A stretch of DNA of 64,000 nt from Klebsiella grimontii (GTDB lineage: Bacteria > Pseudomonadota > Gammaproteobacteria > Enterobacterales > Enterobacteriaceae): contig NZ_FZTC01000034.1 in assembly GCF_900200035.1 (NCBI RefSeq), positions 124,001 to 188,000 of the forward strand. Direction: 5' to 3'. How positions within the stretch are numbered: the first letter of the stretch is position 1; each line of letters begins with the position of its first letter. Positions 54,326 through 64,000 of this stretch are shown piece after piece. Under the pieces are notes generated by a model. It searched no databases. It worked only from the letters and a program-made list of their open reading frames with translations, and was not told the DNA's origin. The position numbers were made by a program, and so were the translations under genes.

Positions 54326-55192
54326 ATGTCAGAGAATAACTACCAGCCACCTAAAGTGTGGGAATGGAAGCAAAACAACGGCGGCGCATTCGCCAATATC
54401 AACCGTCCCGTTTCCGGCGCAACGCACGATCGGGTGCTGCCGGTGGGCGCGCACCCGCTTCAGCTCTATTCGCTGGGGACGCCTAACGGGCAGAAGGTGA
54501 CCATTATGCTGGAAGAACTGCTGGCATTAGGCGTCAGCGGCGCGGAATACGACGCCTGGCTGATTCGCATCGGCGAAGGCGACCAGTTCTCCAGCGGCTT
54601 TGTCGAGGTTAACCCGAACTCGAAAATCCCCGCGCTCCGCGACCACTCCACCACGCCGCCGACCCGCGTTTTTGAATCCGGCAGCATCCTGCTCTATCTG
54701 GCGGAAAAGTTCGGCTTCTTCCTGCCCAAAGATCCGGCAGGCCGCACTGAAACTCTCAACTGGCTGTTCTGGCTGCAGGGCTCGGCCCCGTTCCTCGGCG
54801 GCGGTTTTGGCCATTTCTTCAGCTATGCGCCGGTGAAAATCGAATACGCGATCGACCGCTTTACGATGGAAGCCAAACGCCAGCTTGACGTGCTCGACAA
54901 GCAGCTTGCCCGCGGCCGTTTTGTGGCAGGAGAGGAGTACACCATCGCCGACATGGCTATCTGGCCGTGGTACGGCAACGTGGTGCTGGGGAGCGTTTAC
55001 AACGCCGCCGAGTTCCTTGATGCCGGTAGCTATAAAAACGTGCTGCGCTGGGCGCAGGACGTCGGCAACCGTCCGGCCGTTCAGCGCGGACGTATGGTTA
55101 ACCGCACCTCTGGCCCGCTCAACGAGCAGCTTCACGAGCGCCATGACGCCAGCGACTTCGACACGCAAACCGAAGATAAGCGCCAGGCGTAA
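54326..55192 (+). CDS. yghU: glutathione S-transferase-like disulfide-bond oxidoreductase YghU
   Basis: 288 residues, matching E. coli YghU in length and sequence. Extended N-terminus (YQPPKVWEWKQNNGGAFANINRPVSGATHDRVLPVG), then a GST thioredoxin domain (PLQLYSLGTPNGQKVTIMLEELLALG, NPNSKIPALRD, FESGSILLYLAEK) and the helical domain (YTIADMAIWPWYGNV). Binds two glutathiones and reduces disulfides and peroxides in the cytoplasm. An intrinsic terminator follows. Confidence 0.95.
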   Translation: MSENNYQPPKVWEWKQNNGGAFANINRPVSGATHDRVLPVGAHPLQLYSLGTPNGQKVTIMLEELLALGVSGAEYDAWLIRIGEGDQFSSGFVEVNPNSKIPALRDHSTTPPTRVFESGSILLYLAEKFGFFLPKDPAGRTETLNWLFWLQGSAPFLGGGFGHFFSYAPVKIEYAIDRFTMEAKRQLDVLDKQLARGRFVAGEEYTIADMAIWPWYGNVVLGSVYNAAEFLDAGSYKNVLRWAQDVGNRPAVQRGRMVNRTSGPLNEQLHERHDASDFDTQTEDKRQA

Positions 55193-55203
55193 CGCTCTGG
55201 CCC

Positions 55204-55229
55204 ACCGGAGGCGCCCACCTCCGGTTTTT
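55204..55229 (+). terminator. terminator after yghU, shared with yghW
   Basis: accggagg/cctccggt stem around cgccca, followed by TTTT. It abuts the convergent yghW stop. Confidence 0.85.
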
Positions 55230-55515
55230 AGCTTTCCAGCCGATAGCCCGCCATAAAGTAGCGCTGCGCGGTAGACGAATTTCCCTCTTTAAAGAAGTCC
55301 ATCACCCAATCTCTTTCCAGACCGTAGCGACGGGTGAGGATCCCCGCTTCCCAGGCGCTAAGCTGGCGATCGCCGGTTTTTTCAAACATGCGGTGCGAGT
55401 AGCCAAGCACAAACCCGCGTTCATAGTCGGCGCAAAAGTTCGCCGCATGCGTAGCGGTATCAGCATAGGATGCCTGTAGCCCCGCCATTAAGCCTTTACC
55501 AAAATGATTTTCCAT
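55228..55515 (-). CDS. yghW: DUF2623 protein YghW
   Basis: 95 residues from the ATG at 55515, which has GGGGAGGG upstream; this gives [20 protein letters not shown], as in E. coli. Contains [33 protein letters not shown]. Function unknown. Convergent with yghU. Confidence 0.92.
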   Translation of the reverse strand: MENHFGKGLMAGLQASYADTATHAANFCADYERGFVLGYSHRMFEKTGDRQLSAWEAGILTRRYGLERDWVMDFFKEGNSSTAQRYFMAGYRLES

Positions 55516-55598
55516 CGCGCCCTCCCCACCCAATCGCTATATATTAAATTATATAGCGTTTTTTTAAGCGAGCGGTAGCGCTATTTCTGACGAGTTCG

Positions 55599-56486
55599 CT
55601 AACGTAAATACCGTTCAAACCATGCCAGCGTGCGTTGCCAGGCCAGGTCAGCCGCAGCCCGATCGTATCGCGGCGTGGAATCATTATGAAAGCCGTGATT
55701 CACGCCCTGATAGAGATAGGCCTCGTAAACTTTATTATGCGCCTTCAGCGCCTGTTCATAGGCGGGCCAGCCTTCATTAATGCCGCTATCGAGGCCGGCA
55801 TAGTGCAGCAGCAGCGGCGCTTTAATTTTATCGACCTCCTTCAATGGCGGCTGGCGGCCGTAAAACGGCACCGCGCAGGCCAGCTCCGGGATAGCCACCG
55901 CCGCCGCGTTGCTGACGCCGCCGCCGTAGCAAAAACCGGTGATACCGACCTTCCCCGTCGCCTGCGGATGCTTCGCCATAAACGCGACCGCCGCAAAGAA
56001 ATCATTCATCAGCTTCACGGGATCGACTTTCTGCTGCAGCGCGCGGCCTTCATCATCATTCCCCGGATAGCCGCCGACGGAGCTCAGGCCATCCGGCGCC
56101 AGCGCGATATAGCCCGCTTTCGCCACCCGCCGGGCAACGTCTTCAATATAGGGATTCAGGCCGCGGTTCTCATGAACCACCACCACGGCAGGCGCTTTGT
56201 CGGCTATTTTCGCCGGCATCACCTGATAAGCCCGCACTTCGCCGTGGCCGTCAGGAGAGGGATAATGAATATACTCCGGGCGGATATCCGGGTCGGTGAA
56301 CGGTACCTGCTCTGCCAGAGCATAGTCGGGCTTCAGCAGATTAAACAGCGCCAGCGCGGTCATCCCGCCGACGGTATATTTCCCCGCCAGCTGGAGAAAC
56401 TCGCGTTTGCTGATTTTGCCGTGGGCGTAGTAGTCATAGTATTCGAGCAGCTGCTGCGGGAAATCTTTGGCCGTTAATCGCGTCAT
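55599..56486 (-). CDS. yghX: dienelactone hydrolase-family protein YghX
   Basis: 295 residues from the ATG at 56486 (a GTG directly before it is an alternative); GGAGG lies nearby upstream. An N-terminal Tat-like/hydrophobic leader (KISKREFLQLAGKYTVGGMTALALFNLL) suggests export or membrane association. Alpha/beta hydrolase of the dienelactone hydrolase type: nucleophile GFCYGGG (Cys), Asp in AGLDSGIN, His in VNHGFHND, so the Cys-Asp-His triad is present. E. coli K-12 yghX is a broken gene; this copy is intact. Substrate unknown. Confidence 0.92.
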   Translation of the reverse strand: MTRLTAKDFPQQLLEYYDYYAHGKISKREFLQLAGKYTVGGMTALALFNLLKPDYALAEQVPFTDPDIRPEYIHYPSPDGHGEVRAYQVMPAKIADKAPAVVVVHENRGLNPYIEDVARRVAKAGYIALAPDGLSSVGGYPGNDDEGRALQQKVDPVKLMNDFFAAVAFMAKHPQATGKVGITGFCYGGGVSNAAAVAIPELACAVPFYGRQPPLKEVDKIKAPLLLHYAGLDSGINEGWPAYEQALKAHNKVYEAYLYQGVNHGFHNDSTPRYDRAAADLAWQRTLAWFERYLR

Positions 56487-56607
56487 CACCCTGCCTCCGT
56501 TGTTAAGCGCCCTTTAAGCAAAGCAGAAGCCCGGACATACGCCAGCGCAGAAAAGCAGAAACGGGGAGTAAAAAGCCCAGCGGCCAACGCCGCCGGGAGA
56601 GAAGGGA

Positions 56608-57102
56608 TCAGTGTTTCACTTTGGTCAGACGATCGAGGTAGCCCATCACAAAGGCTGACAGCACAAAGGTCAGGTGGATGATGACGTACCACATCAGCTT
56701 ATTGTCCGGGACGTTTTTCGCGTCCATAAACACCCGCAGCAGGTGAATAGAGGAGATCGCCACGATGGAGGCGGCCACCTTATTTTTCAGCGAAGTGGCG
56801 TCCATTTTGCCCAGCCAGCTGAGCTTCTCCTTACCTTCGTTGATATCCAGCTGCGAGACAAAATTTTCATAGCCGGAGAACATCACCATCACCAGCAGAC
56901 CGCCCACCAGGGTCATATCCACCAGCGACAGCAGGGTCAGAATCATATCCGACTCACTGACGCTGAAAATATGCGGCAGTATGTGGAAGATCTCCTGAAA
57001 AAATTTGATCGTCAGCGCAATCAAACCGAGCGAAAGGCCAAAATAAACCGGCGCCAGCAGCCAGCGCGAGGCGTACATAGCATTTTCCAGAAAGCGTTCC
57101 AT
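56608..57102 (-). CDS. yqhA: UPF0114 inner-membrane protein YqhA
   Basis: 164 residues, four predicted membrane helices ([44 protein letters not shown]; two near the C-terminus). Belongs to UPF0114; function unknown. Same position as in E. coli, next to the exb genes. AGGAT precedes the ATG. Confidence 0.92.
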   Translation of the reverse strand: MERFLENAMYASRWLLAPVYFGLSLGLIALTIKFFQEIFHILPHIFSVSESDMILTLLSLVDMTLVGGLLVMVMFSGYENFVSQLDINEGKEKLSWLGKMDATSLKNKVAASIVAISSIHLLRVFMDAKNVPDNKLMWYVIIHLTFVLSAFVMGYLDRLTKVKH

Positions 57103-57197
57103 AAGATCCTGTCAGTTAACATAAACGACCGCCATTATACCGCAACAGGGTAACGTTATAGCAACAGTCGTCCAACATGAGAGCGATTCGAGGAGAT

Positions 57198-57223
57198 AAA
57201 AAAGGCTGGCGCAAGGCCAGCCT
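57198..57223 (-). terminator. terminator of the exbBD operon
   Basis: On the minus strand aggctggc/gccagcct around a 5-base loop, followed by a T-run. Confidence 0.85.
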
Positions 57224-57246
57224 GGGAGATGAGTCGGTATAAGGGG

Positions 57247-57672
<426 letters not shown>

Positions 57673-57678
57673 AAAGCA

Positions 57679-58410
57679 TCAACCTACGCGGAGTTTCTGG
57701 GCGGTACGCACTGGCTTAACGCCGCTGGCGCTCAGGTCCAGGTCACGGCTTTGCAGCAGCAGAACCTGGGCGGCGACATCGCCAAGTGAAGCTTTGTAGC
57801 TGGCAATCATACGGGCGAAAATGTTGTAGATGACCACCGCCGGAATCGCAGCGAACAGGCCAATTGCCGTAGCCAGCAGCGCTTCCGCGATGCCTGGCGC
57901 CACGACCGCCAGGTTGGTGGTCTGGGTCTGGGCAATACCGATAAAGCTGTTCATGATGCCCCAGACGGTACCAAACAAACCGACGAACGGGGAAATCGCG
58001 CCGATGGTCGCCAGATAACCGTTGCCGCGCCCCATGTAACGACCCACCGCCGCCACGCGACGCTCCAGTCGAAAACCGGTACGCTCTTTAATGCCTTCGT
58101 TATCTTCAGAACCTGCGGACAGCTCCAGCTCGTTCTGCGCTTCGTTGATCAGTTGGGAAGTCAGGCTTTTCGCCTCGAACGCGTTAGCGATATCGCTGGC
58201 CTGGTCGAGAGAGCGTGCTTCGGCAACCAGCTGCTGTTCACGCTTGAGGCGACGCTTGCTGGCCAGGATCTCTGCGCCTTTGCCGAAAAAGATAGCCCAT
58301 GTGACCACCGACGCCAGAATCAGGCCGATCATCACTACCTTAACGACAATATCGGCATGATGATACATACCCCAAACGGAGAGATCCGCCTGCATCAAAT
58401 TATTACCCAC
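57679..58410 (-). CDS. exbB: TonB-complex protein ExbB
   Basis: 243 residues; three membrane helices (DIVVKVVMIGLILASVVTWAIFF; LATIGAISPFVGLFGTVWGIMNSF; ALLATAIGLFAAIPAVVIYNIFA) of the MotA/TolQ/ExbB proton channel family. Forms a pentamer around ExbD in the inner membrane. First gene of the operon, with a Fur-like box upstream; iron-regulated expression is expected. Confidence 0.96.
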   Translation of the reverse strand: MGNNLMQADLSVWGMYHHADIVVKVVMIGLILASVVTWAIFFGKGAEILASKRRLKREQQLVAEARSLDQASDIANAFEAKSLTSQLINEAQNELELSAGSEDNEGIKERTGFRLERRVAAVGRYMGRGNGYLATIGAISPFVGLFGTVWGIMNSFIGIAQTQTTNLAVVAPGIAEALLATAIGLFAAIPAVVIYNIFARMIASYKASLGDVAAQVLLLQSRDLDLSASGVKPVRTAQKLRVG

Positions 58411-58473
58411 ACTGTATCTCCAGGACGTAAATCACAAAAACTGCGCACAATAATATCAAAACGGCATCGAATT

Positions 58474-58492
58474 GATAGTGGTTCTCATTAGT
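58474..58492. promoter_or_regulatory. Fur-box-like site upstream of exbB
   Basis: GATAGTGGTTCTCATTAGT matches the Fur consensus at about 12-13 of 19 positions, about 65 bases before the exbB start. exbB is known to be Fur-regulated in E. coli. Confidence 0.6.
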
Positions 58493-58628
58493 ATTTACAC
58501 TGTGCAGTAAATCACGATTATTTTCCTTGCGCTTACGCAGTAAAAAAGTTGCTGACCCCGCCGTTGGTAAAATTTTTACCTGTATCCGCCGCGACCCGGT
58601 ACATCAACGGGTATTCATGTTAGTTTAG

Positions 58629-59849
<1,221 letters not shown>

Positions 59850-59871
59850 AGTGACACTCAGTGGCAACAAT

Positions 59872-59903
59872 AGCGGACGTTTTTTAGAAAAACGGCCGCT
59901 TTA
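59872..59903 (+). terminator. terminator after metC
   Basis: agcgg-cgttttt paired with aaaacg-ccgct around a short loop, followed by TTTA. Confidence 0.7.
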
Positions 59904-59981
59904 GTTGCGCCCGGGATCAAGGTGCCCGAGCCTCTTCAGGAGTACACTAGACAAAAAACACGGTACCACTTAGGAAAGTCC

Positions 59982-60641
59982 ATGGTTGTCATTCAAGAAA
60001 TTGTCGCCGCGCTGTGGCAGCATGATTTTGCCGCGTTGGCAAACCCCCACGTTGTGGGCGTTGTATATCTGGTCATGTTCGCAACCCTGTTTCTGGAAAA
60101 CGGTCTGCTGCCCGCCTCATTTTTACCGGGCGATAGCCTGCTGCTACTCGCCGGGGCGCTGATCGCCAAAGGCGTAATGGACTTTGTACCCACGGTCGCC
60201 ATTTTAACCGCCGCGGCCAGCCTCGGCTGCTGGCTGAGCTATATCCAGGGGCGCTGGCTGGGTAACACCGTCACGGTTAAGCGCTGGCTTGGGCATCTGC
60301 CGCATAAGTACCATCAGCGGGCAACCTGCATGTTTGACAAACACGGCCTGCTGGCGCTGCTGGCCGGGCGTTTTCTGGCGTTTGTTCGCACCCTGCTGCC
60401 CACCATGGCGGGCATTTCCGGGCTGCCAAACCGCCGCTTCCAGTTCTTCAACTGGCTGAGCGCGCTGCTGTGGGTTGGCGTGGTTACCGGCCTGGGCTAT
60501 GCGCTGAGCATGATTCCCTTCGTTAAGCGTCATGAAGATCAGGTCATGACCTGCCTGATGATTTTGCCTATCGCGCTGCTGATCGCCGGGCTGCTCGGTA
60601 CGGTTATCGTGGTGATTAAAAAGAAATACTGTAACGCCTGA
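59982..60641 (+). CDS. yghB: DedA-family membrane protein YghB
   Basis: 219 residues from the ATG at 59982 (AGGA seven bases upstream), matching E. coli YghB length. Inner-membrane DedA-family protein with [27 protein letters not shown] and [25 protein letters not shown], the acidic and Arg motifs of the family. In E. coli, YghB and YqjA are needed together for envelope integrity and cell division; membrane lipid or proton-linked transport has been proposed. Confidence 0.95.
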   Translation: MVVIQEIVAALWQHDFAALANPHVVGVVYLVMFATLFLENGLLPASFLPGDSLLLLAGALIAKGVMDFVPTVAILTAAASLGCWLSYIQGRWLGNTVTVKRWLGHLPHKYHQRATCMFDKHGLLALLAGRFLAFVRTLLPTMAGISGLPNRRFQFFNWLSALLWVGVVTGLGYALSMIPFVKRHEDQVMTCLMILPIALLIAGLLGTVIVVIKKKYCNA

Positions 60642-60672
60642 GCGTTTCCAGGGCGGCGCGGATTCGCCGCCC

Positions 60673-61572
60673 TCACATCCCCTGAATCGTTCTGATTCGC
60701 GCCGCATCTTCCCCCGGCGTCATGCCGAAATAACGCTTAAACTCGCGGCTGAACTGCGACGCGCTTTCATACCCTACCCGCATCGCCGCCGCGCTGGCCT
60801 TCATACCATCGTGGATCATCAGCATGCGCGCTTTGTGCAGACGGTAGGTTTTCAGATACTGCAGCGGGGAGGTGCTGGTGACCGATTTAAAGTTATGATG
60901 GAACGCCGAGACGCTCATATTGGCTTCCGCCGCCAGCTGATCGACGCTGAGGTTTTCCGTGTACTGGCTTTCAATACGCTTCAGCACGCGGCTGATCAGG
61001 CTGAAGTGGGTCTGCCGGCTGACCAGCGCCAGCAGCGCCCCGCCGCACGGCCCGGTCAGCACGTGATAAAGAATTTCGCGGATAATCTGTTTGCCCAGAA
61101 TGCGCGCGTCCAGCGGGCGCTCCATCACGTCCAGCAGGCGCTCCGCCGCGCACAGAATCTCTTCGGACAGCACCGCGGAGTTGATCCCGCTCGACGCCAT
61201 GGACGGCTGAAACTGCTCATCTTCACCGATATCCATCAGCAGCTCTTGCAGCTGCAGAATATCGACGTTCAGCCGAATCCCCGCCAGCGGCACTTCCGGG
61301 GTGGCGAAGGTTTCGCATTCAAACGGTAGCGGTACCGTCAGCAGCAGATACTCATTGGTGTCATAGCGAAAGGTACGCTCGTTAATGTAGCCAATTTTAT
61401 GCCCGGAAAAGAGAAAAACGATCCCCGGCTGATACATGACCGGCGTCCGCGTCCCCGGCTGGGTACCGTACAGCAGGCGAATATCCGGCAGCAGACCATT
61501 AAGCATTTCTTCTTTATCTTTCAGCTGATTAACTTTATGCGTTAATAGCTGGCATATCTCAGCGCGGTTCAT
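60673..61572 (-). CDS. yqhC: AraC-family regulator YqhC
   Basis: 299 residues from the ATG at 61572 ([10 protein letters not shown]); longer readings to 61662 are possible, since E. coli YqhC has about 18 more residues. N-terminal AraC-type effector domain and C-terminal double HTH ([74 protein letters not shown]). Known to activate yqhD and dkgA in response to reactive aldehydes; these genes lie just across on the opposite strand. Confidence 0.93.
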   Translation of the reverse strand: MNRAEICQLLTHKVNQLKDKEEMLNGLLPDIRLLYGTQPGTRTPVMYQPGIVFLFSGHKIGYINERTFRYDTNEYLLLTVPLPFECETFATPEVPLAGIRLNVDILQLQELLMDIGEDEQFQPSMASSGINSAVLSEEILCAAERLLDVMERPLDARILGKQIIREILYHVLTGPCGGALLALVSRQTHFSLISRVLKRIESQYTENLSVDQLAAEANMSVSAFHHNFKSVTSTSPLQYLKTYRLHKARMLMIHDGMKASAAAMRVGYESASQFSREFKRYFGMTPGEDAARIRTIQGM

Positions 61573-61768
61573 TTTTCGGGCCTCTGCGAACGTTTTTATA
61601 CCTCCGTATTGTGCGCACTTGCGGCGCATTTCTCCAGCCCCAAGGAGAAATGGGCAAGACAACGGCAGGAATGTGCATTGAGGGGAACGGGCGACGGGAA
61701 CACAATGTCCGTCATCTGACAGAGGGATTGTCTCTGTTGGCGGTTTTATCTATTTGAGGGCACCAGCC

Positions 61769-62932
61769 ATGAATAATTTCGACCTACATACCCCAACCCG
61801 CATTCTGTTCGGTAAAGGCGCGATTGAAAATCTGCGCGATCAAATCCCGGCGGATGCTCGCGTGCTTGTCACCTACGGCGGCGGTAGCGTGAAGAAAACC
61901 GGCGTGCTTGATCAGGTTCTTAGCGCGCTGAACGGCATTGACGTCCGGGAATTTGGCGGCATCGAGCCCAACCCATCCTACGAAACGCTGATGAACGCGG
62001 TGAAAATCGCCCGTGATGAAAAGATCACGTTCCTGCTGGCGGTGGGCGGCGGTTCCGTTCTCGACGGCACCAAATTTATCGCCGCAGCGGCCCACTACAA
62101 TGCCGACAGCGATCCGTGGGAAATCCTCGAAACTTACGGTAGCAAAGTGGCCAGCGCCATCCCGATGGGCTCCGTGTTGACGCTGCCGGCGACCGGTTCC
62201 GAATCCAATAAAGGCGCGGTCATCTCGCGCAAAACCACCGGCGACAAACGCGCGTTTATGTCCAGCCACGTCCAGCCGGTGTTCGCTATCCTGGATCCGG
62301 TTTACACCTACACCCTGCCGCCGCGCCAGGTGGCTAACGGCGTAGTCGACGCATTTGTCCATACCGTTGAGCAGTACATCACCTATCCGGTCGACGGCAA
62401 AATTCAGGACCGCTTCGCCGAAGGCATTCTGCTGACCCTGGTGGAAGATGGCCCGAAAGCGCTGAAAGAGCCAGAAAACTACGACGTACGCGCCAATATT
62501 ATGTGGGCGGCCACCCAGGCGCTGAACGGCCTGATTGGCGCAGGCGTGCCGCAGGACTGGGCGACCCATATGCTCGGCCACGAGCTGACCGCCATGCACG
62601 GTCTCGATCACGCCCAGACCCTGGCTATCGTCCTGCCTGCGCTGTGGAATGAAAAACGCGACGTTAAACGCGCCAAGCTGCTGCAGTACGCCGCTCGCGT
62701 CTGGAACATCACCGAAGGTTCTGAAGAACAGCGTATCGATGCCGCCATCGCCGCAACGCGTGATTTCTTCGAACAGATGGGCGTCCCGACGCGCCTTTCC
62801 GCCTACGGTCTGGATGGCAGCTCTATCCCGGCGCTACTGGCGAAGCTGGAAGAGCACGGCATGACCCAACTGGGCGAAAACCAGGATATTACGCTGGACG
62901 TCAGCCGCCGTATTTACGAGGCTGCGCGCTAA
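61769..62932 (+). CDS. yqhD: NADPH-dependent aldehyde reductase YqhD
   Basis: 387 residues from the ATG at 61769 (MNNFDLHTPTRILFGKGAI), matching E. coli. Iron-type alcohol dehydrogenase family: VGGGSVLDGTKF for NADPH, metal ligands in VDAFVHTVEQY and LGHELTAMHGLDHAQ. Reduces short-chain and reactive aldehydes in the cytoplasm. Same strand as dkgA; divergent from its activator yqhC. Confidence 0.97.
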   Translation: MNNFDLHTPTRILFGKGAIENLRDQIPADARVLVTYGGGSVKKTGVLDQVLSALNGIDVREFGGIEPNPSYETLMNAVKIARDEKITFLLAVGGGSVLDGTKFIAAAAHYNADSDPWEILETYGSKVASAIPMGSVLTLPATGSESNKGAVISRKTTGDKRAFMSSHVQPVFAILDPVYTYTLPPRQVANGVVDAFVHTVEQYITYPVDGKIQDRFAEGILLTLVEDGPKALKEPENYDVRANIMWAATQALNGLIGAGVPQDWATHMLGHELTAMHGLDHAQTLAIVLPALWNEKRDVKRAKLLQYAARVWNITEGSEEQRIDAAIAATRDFFEQMGVPTRLSAYGLDGSSIPALLAKLEEHGMTQLGENQDITLDVSRRIYEAAR

Positions 62933-63064
62933 TCAACCTCCTCTCCGACGCGTAAACTCGCGCAAAGGAGAGGAGTTTAACTACCGTTTTTAGCTATTTC
63001 GTCCAGACTTAATGCTACCCCTCGGCGGATTTTATTCCGCTGAGTTCATTAACAGGAGGAAGGC

Positions 63065-63892
63065 ATGACACATCCAACCGTTATAAAACTACACGACGGC
63101 AACCTGATGCCGCAGCTGGGGCTCGGCGTGTGGAAAGCAGGCAACGAGGAAGTCGTCTCCGCCATTCATAAGGCGCTGGAAGTCGGTTATCGCTCGTTTG
63201 ACACCGCCGCCGTGTACCAGAATGAAACCGGCGTCGGCAACGCATTGAGCAGCGCAGGCGTCCCCCGCGATGAGCTGTTCGTCACCACGAAACTGTGGAA
63301 TGACGATCAAAAGCAGCCCAAAGAAGCGCTGCAGGAAAGCCTGAAAAAACTGAAGCTCGACTATGTCGATTTATATTTAATTCACTGGCCGGTTCCGGCA
63401 ACGAACCACTTCGTCGACGCCTGGAAAAGCTTAATTGAGCTGCAGCAGCAGGGGCTGGCAAAAAGCATCGGCGTGTGTAATTTCCAGGTTCATCATCTGC
63501 AAAAAATCATCGATGAAACCGGCGTCGCGCCGGTGATAAACCAGATTGAACTTCACCCGCTGATGCAGCAGCGTCAGCTTCACGCCTGGAATGCGACGCA
63601 TAAAATTCAGACCGAGTCCTGGAGCCCGCTGGCGCAGGGCGGCGAAGGGGTATTCGATCAGAAAGTTATTCGTCAACTGGCGGATAAATACGGTAAAACC
63701 CCGGCGCAGATCGTTATTCGCTGGCATCTGGACAGCGGCCTGGTGGTGATCCCGAAATCGGTGACGCCATCGCGCATTGCCGAGAATTTTAACGTCTGGG
63801 ACTTCCGTCTTGATAAAGATGAATTAAGTGAAATCACTAAACTGGACCAGAACAAACGCCTGGGGCCAGACCCGGATCAGTTTGGCGGCTAA
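63065..63892 (+). CDS. dkgA: 2,5-diketo-D-gluconate reductase A (aldo-keto reductase)
   Basis: 275 residues. Aldo-keto reductase signatures: GYRSFDTAAVYQNETGVGNAL with catalytic Asp/Tyr, VTTKLWNDD (Lys), LIHWPVP (His), and IPKSVTPSRIAENFNVWDF for the NADPH phosphate. Reduces diketo-gluconate and methylglyoxal. AGGAGGAAGGC ribosome site. Follows yqhD by about 130 bases. Confidence 0.96.
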   Translation: MTHPTVIKLHDGNLMPQLGLGVWKAGNEEVVSAIHKALEVGYRSFDTAAVYQNETGVGNALSSAGVPRDELFVTTKLWNDDQKQPKEALQESLKKLKLDYVDLYLIHWPVPATNHFVDAWKSLIELQQQGLAKSIGVCNFQVHHLQKIIDETGVAPVINQIELHPLMQQRQLHAWNATHKIQTESWSPLAQGGEGVFDQKVIRQLADKYGKTPAQIVIRWHLDSGLVVIPKSVTPSRIAENFNVWDFRLDKDELSEITKLDQNKRLGPDPDQFGG

Positions 63893-63902
63893 ACCGTAAA
63901 AA

Positions 63903-63974
63903 AGCCGGATAGCGCTGGCGCTTATCCGGCCTGGAGATGTTTTGTAAGCCCGGCAGACGCTAACGCCGCCGGGC
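63903..63974. repeat. REP-like elements after dkgA
   Basis: A gccggat...atccggc stem-loop, then a gcccggc...gccgggc pair. The first may also end the dkgA transcript. Confidence 0.6.
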
Positions 63975-64000
63975 AATGCAGCCGAATTAACGACCGGCGA

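Overview
The window is chromosomal DNA of an enterobacterium, most likely Klebsiella/Raoultella or a close relative. Both flanks read as a GC-rich enteric backbone: speC and yqgA with tRNA-Phe on the left, and gss, yghU, yghW, yghX, yqhA, exbD, exbB, metC, yghB, yqhC, yqhD and dkgA in E. coli-like order on the right. A cystathionine beta-synthase/gamma-lyase pair, which E. coli K-12 lacks but Klebsiella carries, sits in the right flank. The genus is inferred from gene content only.

The central 39 kb is a genomic island in tRNA-Phe. A 23-bp direct repeat made of the tRNA 3' end and a few following bases occurs at 3494-3516 (attL) and 42738-42760 (attR). The native tRNA terminator lies just outside attR. 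From left to right the island holds: (i) a recombination module of tyrosine integrase, a TraI_2/MOBH relaxase-like protein without the family histidines, and a UvrD-like helicase; (ii) an AT-rich regulatory zone with a LuxR-type regulator, a ToxR/CadC-like membrane regulator overlapping a FidL-like partner, an IbrB/IbrA pair, a lipoprotein and a GGDEF protein; (iii) chaperone-usher fimbrial operon 1 with two tandem two-domain adhesins; (iv) decayed IS66 and IS256 pieces; (v) chaperone-usher operon 2; (vi) a regulator, a broken unrecognised gene and an IS3 remnant; (vii) a complete type I Wadjet (JetABCD) plasmid-defence operon next to attR.

The regulatory layer of the fimbrial region stands out. 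Four paralogous LuxR-type proteins with phosphoacceptor-less receiver-like N-termini are spread through it. Each fimbrial operon has one of these upstream and a PerC-type gene downstream, and the PerC copy after operon 1 is only a 5' fragment. Tandem adhesins in operon 1 share an almost identical pilin domain but differ in their lectin domains. Between them lies a scar of usher-end and chaperone-start sequence, so the duplication can be read directly.

The right flank is metabolic and envelope backbone. It holds a DASS anion transporter, reverse transsulfuration enzymes, a LysR/SDR divergent pair, small proteins including an unlisted 29-residue membrane peptide, glutathionylspermidine and glutathione-linked enzymes, the TonB energising proteins ExbB/ExbD with a Fur-like box, MetC, a DedA protein, and the YqhC-regulated aldehyde reductases YqhD and DkgA.
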